Assembly: GCF_017792385.1 (NCBI RefSeq)
Contig: NZ_CP051230.1
Location: forward strand, 3,286,001-3,350,000
Length of the DNA stretch: 64,000 nucleotides
Direction of reading: 5' to 3'
DNA from: Hyphomonas sp.
GTDB taxonomy: Bacteria > Pseudomonadota > Alphaproteobacteria > Caulobacterales > Hyphomonadaceae
Part shown: one piece after another, positions 35,757-44,948 of the stretch
Numbering within the stretch: the first letter of the stretch is position 1
Layout of the letters: each line of letters starts with the position of its first letter
Made by a program: the position numbers and the translations under genes
The notes under the pieces: generated by a model
What the model saw: only the letters and a program-made list of their open reading frames with translations
Told to the model about the DNA's origin: nothing
Databases searched by the model: none

Positions 35757-37601
35757 TCAGTCCCCGCGACTCCAGAAATTGAACTGGCTGGCACCATTGG
35801 CCGCCGGCCCCGCAAGCTCACGGAAATAGGTGAACATCTCCCGGCCAAGCCCCATTCCGTTTTCGTTTGGGCGATATTCGTCCGGAACACGCTTTTCGAA
35901 TTCCTCGGCCGGAACCTTGATGTCCAGAACGCCGCGCTCGGCATCGAACACGATGATGTCTCCATCGCGGATCCGGGCAATCGGCCCACCGCGTGAGCCC
36001 TCGGGGCTGACATGGATGGCGGAGGGCACCTTGCCGCTGGCGCCGGACATGCGTCCATCCGTGACCAGAGCCACCTTGAATCCCCGATCCTGCAGGACGG
36101 CGAGCGGCGGGGTCAGCGTATGCAGTTCCGGCATGCCGTTGGCGGCCGGCCCCTGGAACCGCACCACGGCCACAAAATCCCTGTCCAGCTTTCCGGCATC
36201 GAAGGCAGCCTTCAGCGCCTCCTGCGAGTCGAAGACCATGGCGGGCGCTTCGACGACACGGTGCTCAAGCTTCACGGCAGACACCTTGCTGACGCCCAGA
36301 CCGATTGGCCCGTCCATCATGCGCAAGCCCCCATCTTTCGAGAACGGATCGGTCACCGGGCGCAGGATGTCTGTGTTCGCACTGGTTTCCGGCGCCGGTC
36401 GCCATGCAATTTCACCCTCTTCGAGGTACGGCTCCACAGCATAGTCGGAGATCGCGCCTGCAACGCCCTGCGCCGTCCCATCCATAAGGCCTGCGGACAG
36501 CAATTCGCGCACCAGAAAACCCATCCCGCCTGCGGCATGGAAATGGTTCACATCCGCCGGGCCGTTCGGGTAGACGCGCGCAAGCAAGGGCGTGACGGCG
36601 CTGATGTCGGCAAAATCCTCAAGCGTCAGGATAATGCCCGCGGCAGCCGCCATGGCGGGCAGGTGAAGCGCATGATTGGTTGATCCGCCGGTGGCCATGA
36701 GCCCCACCACCGCATTCACAATGGAACGCTCGTCAATCATTTCACCTGCGGGAAGATAGTGGTCGCCCTGCGCGTGCAGCTGCGCGATGCGGTGCGTGGC
36801 GGCACGGGTCAGAGCGTCCCGGATGGGTGTGCCGGGATTTGCGAAGGCCGCGCCCGGCAGGTGAAACCCCATGACTTCCATCAGCATCTGGTTCGAATTG
36901 GCTGTGCCGTAGAAGGTGCATGTGCCTTGTGTGTGATAGCTTTCCGACTCGGCCTTCAGCAGCGCATCGCGCCCAACCTTGCCCTCGGCAAAGAGCTGGC
37001 GCACGCGCTGTTTCTCCGGATTGGGCAAGCCGGACGGCATCGGACCGGCCGGGACAAAAATGGACGGGATCCACCCGAAGCGAAGCGCGGCAATGACCAG
37101 GCCCGGAACGATCTTGTCACAGATGCCGAGATGCATCGCGCCATCAAACACGTCATGGCTGAGGCCGATCGCCGAAGCCATGGCGATCACGTCGCGCGAA
37201 AACAGGGACAGCTCCATTCCGGTAAACCCCTGAGTGACGCCATCGCACATGGCCGGAACACCGCCCGCCACCTGCGCAATGGCATTCACTTCACGAGCGG
37301 CCTCGCGGATGAACTTCGGATAGTCCTGATACGGCGCATGGGCGGACAGCATGTCATTGTACGCGGTGATGATGCCAATATTCGGCCAGCCCGCACCCAA
37401 CAGCTGCGTCTTTTCGATCACGGCACAGCCAGCAGAGGCGTGCGCCAGACTGCTTTCCGACATGCGGCGGCGGGCAAAGTCCGACGGTCGCCGACTGCGG
37501 ATCATGTCCAGATAGGCTTGCCGGGAATCCCGGGAGCGCTCCCGGATCCGTTCGGTCACTTCGACAATCTTCGGATTCATCTCTGTCATCATGCTGCCCA
37601 T
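35757..37601 (-). CDS. edd: Phosphogluconate dehydratase
   Basis: 614-residue iron-sulfur dehydratase (IlvD/Edd family) converting 6-phosphogluconate to KDPG, the defining Entner-Doudoroff step. Family motifs include AYNDMLSAHAPY, PAMCDGVTQG, HLGICDKIVPG, YHTQGTCTFYGTANSNQM (in part) and TDGRMSGASGKVPSA, with cysteines for the 4Fe-4S cluster. Several in-frame ATGs (37,601; 37,592; 37,589; 37,580) could start it: that at 37,589 would overlap the pgl stop (TGATG), and that at 37,580 matches the start of E. coli Edd (MNP). The choice changes only a few residues. Confidence 0.95.
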   Translation of the reverse strand: MGSMMTEMNPKIVEVTERIRERSRDSRQAYLDMIRSRRPSDFARRRMSESSLAHASAGCAVIEKTQLLGAGWPNIGIITAYNDMLSAHAPYQDYPKFIREAAREVNAIAQVAGGVPAMCDGVTQGFTGMELSLFSRDVIAMASAIGLSHDVFDGAMHLGICDKIVPGLVIAALRFGWIPSIFVPAGPMPSGLPNPEKQRVRQLFAEGKVGRDALLKAESESYHTQGTCTFYGTANSNQMLMEVMGFHLPGAAFANPGTPIRDALTRAATHRIAQLHAQGDHYLPAGEMIDERSIVNAVVGLMATGGSTNHALHLPAMAAAAGIILTLEDFADISAVTPLLARVYPNGPADVNHFHAAGGMGFLVRELLSAGLMDGTAQGVAGAISDYAVEPYLEEGEIAWRPAPETSANTDILRPVTDPFSKDGGLRMMDGPIGLGVSKVSAVKLEHRVVEAPAMVFDSQEALKAAFDAGKLDRDFVAVVRFQGPAANGMPELHTLTPPLAVLQDRGFKVALVTDGRMSGASGKVPSAIHVSPEGSRGGPIARIRDGDIIVFDAERGVLDIKVPAEEFEKRVPDEYRPNENGMGLGREMFTYFRELAGPAANGASQFNFWSRGD

Positions 37602-38302
37602 ACGACCGTCAATCGCGGCCCCAATTTGTCGATTGCATACCGGATTGGCTTGTCCATGGCTGATGCGGTCAACGCCGTTTCAAAGACCGTTTTCTTGGCC
37701 TCGCCAAAGATCAGCAGGATCGCCGAGGCCGCATTGGCGACCGCCTGCCCGGTCAGTGTGATGCGCGCGGTATGGTCGCCCGCGACCGGGCACCCCGTCG
37801 CGTCAATGGCCGCGACCGCGGCCTGGCTGTCGAGAGCCTCGGCCAACCCGGCCGATCCAGGAAACCAGCTGGCCGTATGCCCGTCTTCGCCCATGCCAAG
37901 CAGGACGACATCGGCCGGCGAGCAATGTGGCGCATAGGCCTGCGACCGGTCCGCCACGGCGGCGCCCGGCGCTGCGTCCAAGGTCTTCATCGGCAGGAAC
38001 CCCGCTGCGCCCGCATGGCCCCGGAGCAGTCTTTGCCGCACCAGTCGCTCATTCGATGCGGCATCTTCCGGGTCAACCCAGCGCTCGTCCACCAGCCCGA
38101 TCATCACCCGGCTCCAGTCCAGCACCTCCCCGGTCAGGGCATCGAACACGCCTCCGGGCGTCGACCCACCCGACACCATCAGGGATGCGGTGGCCTTGCC
38201 TTCAAGCGCTTTCTCGAGGCCGCCGACAATGAATTGCGTTGCGAAACGGGTTGCCGCCTCGCGGGACCCGAAGGGCAGGAATTGATGGCTCAGACCGCTC
38301 AT
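37589..38302 (-). CDS. pgl: 6-phosphogluconolactonase
   Basis: 237-residue NagB-fold lactonase hydrolysing 6-phosphogluconolactone. Typical motifs are SGGSTP (near residue 45), DERWVDPEDAASNERL and GMGEDGHTASWFPG, with the catalytic His in GHTAS. The open frame continues to 38,434, but ATG 38,302 overlaps the zwf stop (ATGA), fixing the start at MSGLSHQF. Confidence 0.94.
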   Translation of the reverse strand: MSGLSHQFLPFGSREAATRFATQFIVGGLEKALEGKATASLMVSGGSTPGGVFDALTGEVLDWSRVMIGLVDERWVDPEDAASNERLVRQRLLRGHAGAAGFLPMKTLDAAPGAAVADRSQAYAPHCSPADVVLLGMGEDGHTASWFPGSAGLAEALDSQAAVAAIDATGCPVAGDHTARITLTGQAVANAASAILLIFGEAKKTVFETALTASAMDKPIRYAIDKLGPRLTVVWAA

Positions 38303-39768
38303 GTGCTCTCCCACCATGCCCGGCTGTCCCGGTCCATCATCATGGCTGCGGCGAGCGGACCATCTGATCCCGCGGCATAGGCTTCCGGGCGCTCTCCGGA
38401 GGCTTCCCAGGCCTCGATGAGACCGTCGACCCACGTCCAGGCCGCCTCAACCTCGTCCTTGCGCATGAACAGGGAGAGATTTCCGCGCACCACATCCATC
38501 AGCAGCCGCTCATAGGCATCCGGATAGCGTACCGTGAAACTCTCCGCATAGGACAGGTTCAGCGGCAGTGACTTGACCCTCAGGCCGCCCGGGCCGGGCT
38601 CCTTGATCTGCACGAACAGGCGAACCCCTTCGTCCGGCTGAAGACGGATGACCAGGCGGTTCGCGGTTTCATGCCCTTCCCCGAAGATCGAATGCGGCGT
38701 CGGCTTGAACTGGATCACGATGTCGGAATGGCGATGCGACATCCGCTTGCCGGTCCGCAGGTAGAAGGGCACGCCGGCCCAGCGCCAATTGTCGATGCTC
38801 GCCTTGATGGCGACGAAGGTTTCCGTGGTGCTTTCGCTGCCGGAACTCAGTTCCTCCAGATAACCCCGGACGGGCTTGCCGTCCTTGACGCCCGCCTTGT
38901 ATTGCCCGCGCACCGTCAACTTCTTCGCGGCCTCGCCGGAAATCGGCGCCAGCGCGTTCAGCACCTTGATCTTCTCGGTACGCACATCATCGTCCTCGAG
39001 CTGGTGCGGCGGCTCCATCGCGGTCAGGCAGAGCAGCTGGAGGAGATGGTTCTGCACCATGTCGCGCAGGGCGCCGGACTTGTCGTAATAGTCCGCGCGT
39101 CCTTCGAGGCCAAGGTCCTCGGCGACCGTGATCTGGACATGGTCGACATAATTGCGCGACCAGATCGGCTCGAACAGCATGTTGGCGAACCGCAGCACCA
39201 TGAGGTTCTGCACGGTCTCCTTGCCGAGATAATGATCGATGCGGAAAACCTGACGTTCGGCATAGACGCGCGCAACCCCGTCATTGATCGCCTTGGCCGA
39301 TTCCAGATCCGTGCCGATCGGCTTTTCCAGCACCACCCGCATGTTCTCTTCGGCGAGCCCGGCCTTGCCCAGCGCGTCGCAGATCTGGACATAGAGGCGC
39401 GGAGAGGTGGCAAGGTAGAAGACGCAGGGCCGGTCATCATCAAGTGTCAGGAAGGATTTCAGGGTCTCCCAGTCGGCGTCTTCCTGGGTGGCATCGATGG
39501 ACACATACTGGATCAGTTTTTCGAACCGGTCCCATTCGCCGGTGTCCCAATTGTCGCCGGTGGCCGCTTCACAGACTTCCCGCGCCATCTTGCGATAGGC
39601 CTCGGTATCCATGTCGCTGCGCGCGGTGCCGACGATGCAGCTCGACTCCGGTATCTGGCCATCGAGCCAGCGATGGAACAGGGCCGGCAGCAATTTGCGC
39701 CGGGACAGGTCGCCCGTTCCGCCAAAGATAACGATGTCGAACGGATCGACGGGAATGAATTTTGCCAT
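38299..39768 (-). CDS. zwf: Glucose-6-phosphate 1-dehydrogenase
   Basis: 489-residue NAD(P)-dependent dehydrogenase, the entry to the Entner-Doudoroff and pentose phosphate routes. The coenzyme site is GGTGDLSRRKLLPAL (16-30) and the active-site motif is RIDHYLGKE. The ATG (39,768) is the first of the operon; 272 bases separate it from the divergent LacI-type regulator, so the untranslated leader may be long. Confidence 0.97.
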   Translation of the reverse strand: MAKFIPVDPFDIVIFGGTGDLSRRKLLPALFHRWLDGQIPESSCIVGTARSDMDTEAYRKMAREVCEAATGDNWDTGEWDRFEKLIQYVSIDATQEDADWETLKSFLTLDDDRPCVFYLATSPRLYVQICDALGKAGLAEENMRVVLEKPIGTDLESAKAINDGVARVYAERQVFRIDHYLGKETVQNLMVLRFANMLFEPIWSRNYVDHVQITVAEDLGLEGRADYYDKSGALRDMVQNHLLQLLCLTAMEPPHQLEDDDVRTEKIKVLNALAPISGEAAKKLTVRGQYKAGVKDGKPVRGYLEELSSGSESTTETFVAIKASIDNWRWAGVPFYLRTGKRMSHRHSDIVIQFKPTPHSIFGEGHETANRLVIRLQPDEGVRLFVQIKEPGPGGLRVKSLPLNLSYAESFTVRYPDAYERLLMDVVRGNLSLFMRKDEVEAAWTWVDGLIEAWEASGERPEAYAAGSDGPLAAAMMMDRDSRAWWEST

Positions 39769-39944
39769 GAGGCAGCCTCCAGAGCGTTCAGGGAGAACGG
39801 GGTTCAGGATGAAAAACTATCGGATGATTCACGGGCAGGTAATCCCGTCAGGAGGACGAATCCGCATTCCTCACACAAGATGGACGCGCCTTTGCGCAGT
39901 GCTGACCACATCCGATGCCCTCTCCCGGTCATTTTTTTGACGTC

Positions 39945-39959
39945 CTGCAAAATTTGCAG
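39945..39959. promoter_or_regulatory. Perfect 7-1-7 palindrome between zwf and the LacI-type gene
   Basis: CTGCAAAATTTGCAG is a perfect inverted repeat with a single central base, placed about midway in the zwf/lacI intergenic region. It is large enough for a dimeric repressor site but has an odd spacing, unlike the LacI-type site 40 bases away, so it could serve a different regulator. Confidence 0.4.
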
Positions 39960-39998
39960 AACGCTCCAACTATAGTATGGACGTATGCGTCACGAATG

Positions 39999-40012
39999 TG
40001 ACAACGTTGTTA
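39999..40012. promoter_or_regulatory. LacI-family operator candidate
   Basis: TGACAACGTTGTTA is palindromic at 6 of 7 pairs around a central CG, with a perfect ACAACGTTGT core, matching the general LacI/GalR operator form. It lies 28 bases before the start codon of the LacI-family gene and within reach of a zwf promoter. Autoregulation and control of the Entner-Doudoroff operon are inferred. Confidence 0.55.
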
Positions 40013-40040
40013 TCGAGTTCATACGCGGAGGAGACCGGGG

Positions 40041-41057
40041 ATGTCCAGCACCAGAACGCGATTGGAAGACCTCGCGGCGATTGCCGGTGTCTCGATCGCG
40101 ACCGTTTCGCGGGCATTGAACAACAGTCCAGCCGTCAATGATGAAACAAAACGCCGCGTCTGGAAGATCGCCCGGGAGCACAATTACAATTTCCGGCCGT
40201 CCATGCCTGCCCTGTTGTCGGGCGCGGCGGCGACGATTGCCGTGGTGGTGCCGACCCTGGCCGGCCGACAGACAGAAGTGTCGGATCCGTTCTTTCAGGA
40301 ACTGATCGGCGGGCTCAGCGAAGCCGGCCGCTCTGCAGGCTGTGACGTACTGATCTCCTATCTGGCACCGAAGAACCATGATGATCTGGCCGCGATCATG
40401 ACGGCAAACCGGGCCGAAGGGGTCATCTTCCTCGGCCAGAGCTTCCTGCATGAACGCTTCAACCAGCTCGCCGAGACCGAAAACCGGTTCATCGTCTGGG
40501 GTGCGGAAATCGCCGGGCAGAAATACTGCTCCATCGGGTCCGACAATCTCGGCGGCGGAAAGCGCGCCACATCGCACCTGATCAATCTTGGCAGACGCCG
40601 GATCGCATTCGTCGGGGACACGTCCAATCCGGAGATCCTGCAGCGCTATGAGGGATATATCGCAGCGCACCGACGGTCTGACACACCACTGGATCCGGAC
40701 CTGACCCTGCAGGCCAGCTTTGACGTCGAATCGGCCGAAGCCGCCATCACCAGCCTGCTGGAACGCGGCATCCGGTTTGACGCGGTCGTCGGCGCCAATG
40801 ACCTGATCGCCATGGCGGCCATTCGCTGCCTGTTGAAGGAGGGCCTGCGGGTGCCTGACGATGTTTCAGTGACCGGCTACGACAATCTGCAACTGGCCGC
40901 CTATGGCTTCCCGGCCCTGACCACGATCTCCCAGGATCCCGCCCGCGCAGGGCGCATCATGGTGGCCAAGCTGATTGCCTCGGCCGAAGACGGGCCGATG
41001 CGGTCCGAACGGTTGCCGACAGACCTGATCGTGCGGGAATCCTGCGGCCTCGCCTAA
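40041..41057 (+). CDS. LacI-family transcriptional regulator of the Entner-Doudoroff cluster (inferred)
   Basis: 338-residue regulator. The N-terminal helix-turn-helix and hinge (about 8-65) read LEDLAAIAGVSIATVSRALNN, the classic LacI/GalR form. The rest is a periplasmic-binding-like sugar sensor with GVIFLGQ, DNLGGGKRAT, RRIAFVGD and VTGYDNLQLA. A strong GGAGGAG precedes the ATG. It is divergent from zwf-pgl-edd-glk-eda, and a palindromic operator lies just upstream, so it probably controls that operon, itself and perhaps the adjacent alpha-glucosidase. The effector cannot be told from the sequence. Confidence 0.92.
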   Translation: MSSTRTRLEDLAAIAGVSIATVSRALNNSPAVNDETKRRVWKIAREHNYNFRPSMPALLSGAAATIAVVVPTLAGRQTEVSDPFFQELIGGLSEAGRSAGCDVLISYLAPKNHDDLAAIMTANRAEGVIFLGQSFLHERFNQLAETENRFIVWGAEIAGQKYCSIGSDNLGGGKRATSHLINLGRRRIAFVGDTSNPEILQRYEGYIAAHRRSDTPLDPDLTLQASFDVESAEAAITSLLERGIRFDAVVGANDLIAMAAIRCLLKEGLRVPDDVSVTGYDNLQLAAYGFPALTTISQDPARAGRIMVAKLIASAEDGPMRSERLPTDLIVRESCGLA

Positions 41058-42661
41058 AGCCGGGCGATGCGACAGGAATGCGCCGGAACCGGCTGCCCGG
41101 CCGACATGTCGCCGCCAACCGATGCCAGAATCCGAGAAGCGTCGATCCCGGCGATGGCGGCGCTGCGGGGCTCACCCGACAGGTTGAAGACGCACTCGAT
41201 TGTCTCTTCACCATGACTGCGATGAAAGACGAGCACATCGTCTGTCGCAGACCGGAATGTGATCGCGCCGAACCGGAGGGCCTGTGAGCCGGCCCGTAAT
41301 TTGCCAAGCTCACGCGTGAAGTTCAGGACCGAGCCCGGGTCTTTTTCCTGCACATCCACCGACAGGCCTGCATGCCCCTGCCCGATGGGCAGCCACGGCT
41401 TGCCGGTTCCGAACCCGCAATTTTCTTCTGCCTGCGACCACGGCATGGGCGTGCGGGCCCCGTCGCGCCCGAGCGTGCGCGGCCAGTTTGCGATGGCTTC
41501 GGGGTCCTGCAGCTCCTCGAACGCAATCTCTGCCTGTGACAGGCCCAGTTCCTCTCCCTGATACAGGATCGGATTGCCGCGCAGACAGTACAGCAATGCA
41601 TTTGTCAGCTTGGCCCGCACATCCGGCGCGACACCGTCGAACCAGCGACTGACACAGCGCGGCGCATCGTGATTGGAAAATGCCCAGGACGGCCAGCCTT
41701 CCCCCTCGGCGCCAAGCCAATTGGCCTGCGAGGCCGACACGGCGCCGGCCGTCAGCTGCCGCGCATACAGAAAGTCGAAATTGTAGGCCGAGTTCAGGTG
41801 CCGGTCGCCTTCGGTGTAGGCTCGCATTTGCGCAAGCGGGTTCGGACCGGGCACTTCGGCGACGGAGAAGATGTCGCCATAGGTGTCCATCAACTCCCGG
41901 AGGCGCCGCAGGAATTTCGGCAATTCAGGATGCGACTGGTTGTGGACGTGTTCCTGCAGATCGAATGGGCGCGATACCGACCGGGGCGGCGGTTCCTTGG
42001 GGGGATTGTCCCGGAAGTCCGGATCGAACAGGGCAAAGTTCAGCGCATCCAGACGGAAACCGTCCACGCCGCGCTCCAGCCAGAATCGCATCACTGACAG
42101 CAGCGCGTCCTGTACGGCCATATTGTGAAGGTTCAACTGGGGCTGGCTCGGCAGGAAATTGTGCATGTAATATTGCTGGCGCCGCGCGTCCCACGTCCAG
42201 GACGGCCCGCCAAATACGGCCTGCCAATTGTTTGGAGGGGAGCCATCCGGTTTCGGGTCCCGCCAGACATACCAGTCCGCCCTATCATTCGTCCGGTCCT
42301 GACGGCTTTGACTGAACCAGGGATGCGCATCGGACGAGTGGGCATAAACCTGGTCGATGATCACCTTCAGGCCGAGCGCATGAGCGCGGGACAACAGGCG
42401 GTCGAAATCGTCCAGCGTTCCGAAAACCGGATCCACATCGCAATAGTCGGCCACATCATAGCCGAAATCCATCATCGGCGACGTGAAGAAGGGCGAGATC
42501 CAGATCCCGTCCACGCCCAGCGACGCCACATGGTCGAGGCGCCTTGTAATTCCGGGCAGGTCTCCGACCCCGTCGCCATTCGTATCCTGATATGAACGCG
42601 GATAGATCTGATAGATCACCGCGCCCTTCCACCAGGGTGTCTGAGAGGAGGTTTCGCTCAT
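41054..42661 (-). CDS. GH13 alpha-glucosidase (oligo-alpha-glucosidase type)
   Basis: 535-residue glycoside hydrolase of family 13. The (beta/alpha)8 barrel begins with WWKGAVIYQIYPRSYQDTNGDG (in part). The catalytic nucleophile is the Asp in GFRLDALN, the acid/base is the Glu in SVAEVPG, and the transition-state stabiliser is the Asp in FSNHDAPR. No signal peptide, so it acts in the cytosol on imported oligosaccharides, feeding glucose to Glk and the Entner-Doudoroff operon. The ATG at 42,661 is preferred over a TTG at 42,694. Its 3' end overlaps the LacI-type gene tail-to-tail by 4 bases. Confidence 0.9.
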   Translation of the reverse strand: MSETSSQTPWWKGAVIYQIYPRSYQDTNGDGVGDLPGITRRLDHVASLGVDGIWISPFFTSPMMDFGYDVADYCDVDPVFGTLDDFDRLLSRAHALGLKVIIDQVYAHSSDAHPWFSQSRQDRTNDRADWYVWRDPKPDGSPPNNWQAVFGGPSWTWDARRQQYYMHNFLPSQPQLNLHNMAVQDALLSVMRFWLERGVDGFRLDALNFALFDPDFRDNPPKEPPPRSVSRPFDLQEHVHNQSHPELPKFLRRLRELMDTYGDIFSVAEVPGPNPLAQMRAYTEGDRHLNSAYNFDFLYARQLTAGAVSASQANWLGAEGEGWPSWAFSNHDAPRCVSRWFDGVAPDVRAKLTNALLYCLRGNPILYQGEELGLSQAEIAFEELQDPEAIANWPRTLGRDGARTPMPWSQAEENCGFGTGKPWLPIGQGHAGLSVDVQEKDPGSVLNFTRELGKLRAGSQALRFGAITFRSATDDVLVFHRSHGEETIECVFNLSGEPRSAAIAGIDASRILASVGGDMSAGQPVPAHSCRIARL

Positions 42662-42769
42662 GCTCCGATCCCGATTGGCCGTTTCCGCACACAATCACAC
42701 GGCGCCGGAATCATGCAATCCTGACGACATCGACAGTACATGGAAAGACGGGAAAATCGGATTGACGCC

Positions 42770-42845
42770 TGGCAGGGGCAGCAGGACTCGAACCCGCGAC
42801 CCTCGGTTTTGGAGACCGATGCTCTACCAACTGAGCTATACCCCT
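42770..42845 (-). tRNA. trnW: tRNA-Trp (CCA anticodon)
   Basis: A complete cloverleaf on the minus strand: acceptor AGGGGTA pairing with TGCCCCT (one T-G pair), D-arm with AGCTCAGTTGGTAGAGC, anticodon stem TCGGT/ACCGA with loop CTCCAAA (anticodon CCA), T-arm with GGTTCGAGTCC, discriminator G and an encoded CCA end. In many proteobacteria it lies between tuf and secE-nusG; here secE-nusG are not in the window. Confidence 0.97.
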
Positions 42846-42918
42846 TCAGGCGAATGAGCGGTTTGCCTCAAATGCCGTCATGCCGCAAGACTAGAGGTTC
42901 AGCCCCTGGAGAAAAACT

Positions 42919-43461
42919 GTGTCCCGCATTCCCTATCCCGTTATCGACACCCTTCCTGAAGACACCAGAGCCCATCTGGACAAGCTGGCGCCACTGAACA
43001 TCTTCCGAATGCTGGGGCACGCCCCGCATCTCCTGAAACCCTTTGTGGGGATGGGAACGGCCTTTCTTCAACAGGGCAAGCTGGACCCGGTGACCCGCGA
43101 ATGCGTGATCCTGCGCGTGGGATACTTGTCCAACGCGAAATACGAGACGACCCAGCACGAAGCCATTGGATTGGCGGTCGGAATGGATGCGGACCTGATC
43201 GAAGCCGTGAAGACCGGCCCGGGAGCGGACGCGCTGAGCCATGAACAGAAGCTGGCGTTGACCTTTACCGACCATCTGGTGACCCATCCCCATCCGTCCG
43301 ATGGTGCCCTCAAACCGGTGCTGAAACATTTCGGCGCGCCATTGCTGGAAGAACTGGTCCTGCTGATTGGCTATTACATGATGGTCTGCCGTTTTCTCGA
43401 AACCTTCGGGGTTGAAGTGGAAGCCGGAGGACCGAAGGGCATCGAAATCAAGTTGGACTAG
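42919..43461 (+). CDS. Carboxymuconolactone decarboxylase/AhpD-like family protein
   Basis: 180-residue all-helical protein of the CMD/AhpD family, starting at GTG 42,919 with GGAG 7 bases upstream. The core LDPVTRECVILRVGYLSNAKYETTQHEAIG (in part) aligns with the family, but the AhpD Cys-x-x-Cys pair is replaced by non-cysteine residues (NAKYETTQH), so it should not act as a peroxidase-linked disulfide reductase. Decarboxylase-type or related activity is possible. It is inserted, in the opposite orientation, between tRNA-Trp and tuf. Confidence 0.85.
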   Translation: MSRIPYPVIDTLPEDTRAHLDKLAPLNIFRMLGHAPHLLKPFVGMGTAFLQQGKLDPVTRECVILRVGYLSNAKYETTQHEAIGLAVGMDADLIEAVKTGPGADALSHEQKLALTFTDHLVTHPHPSDGALKPVLKHFGAPLLEELVLLIGYYMMVCRFLETFGVEVEAGGPKGIEIKLD

Positions 43462-43482
43462 GCATCGCACATCCCGGCCATG

Positions 43483-43511
43483 AAAAAAGGCCGCCCCCAA
43501 GGGGCGGCCTT
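43483..43511 (-). terminator. Intrinsic terminator after tuf
   Basis: On the minus strand AAGGCCGCCCC, a short loop and GGGGCGGCCTT followed by a run of T. The stem is perfect over 11 pairs and starts about 40 bases after the tuf stop. In the opposite direction it may also serve the convergent AhpD-like gene. Confidence 0.9.
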
Positions 43512-43550
43512 CTGTCTGTGTCAGTCCTGCGCGTACGCGCGGACCGGGTC

Positions 43551-44741
<1,191 letters not shown>

Positions 44742-44768
44742 CGGGCCTCTCCTTGATTCAGTTTCGGT

Positions 44769-44810
44769 GTCCGGCCCGCCGGACGGATGAACATCAGGCC
44801 AAACGGCCTG
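44769..44810 (-). promoter_or_regulatory. tuf leader with two perfect hairpins
   Basis: Two perfect inverted repeats lie in the tuf 5' leader: CAGGCC-GTTT-GGCCTG (44,795-44,810) and GTCCGGC-GG-GCCGGAC (44,769-44,784). Neither is followed by a T-run, so they are more likely to stabilise the message or regulate translation than to terminate. Confidence 0.45.
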
Positions 44811-44820
44811 TTAAACGCGC

Positions 44821-44849
44821 CTCATAGCCATGTGCGGCGCGGGTTTCAA
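44821..44849 (-). promoter_or_regulatory. Promoter candidate for tuf
   Basis: On the minus strand CTTGAAA with TTGAAA as -35 box, a 17-base spacer and TATGAG as -10 box. It lies about 80 bases before the tuf ATG, upstream of the two leader hairpins. The spacing and the -35 box are close to the housekeeping consensus. Confidence 0.6.
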
Positions 44850-44948
44850 GCACACAAATGCCAGTTACTGCGGTGCGGCTTCGCGGCTTGCCCCGACCCG
44901 AAACCCCGGATAAGCGGAAGCGGGATCAATTTACGCAAGGACAATGCT

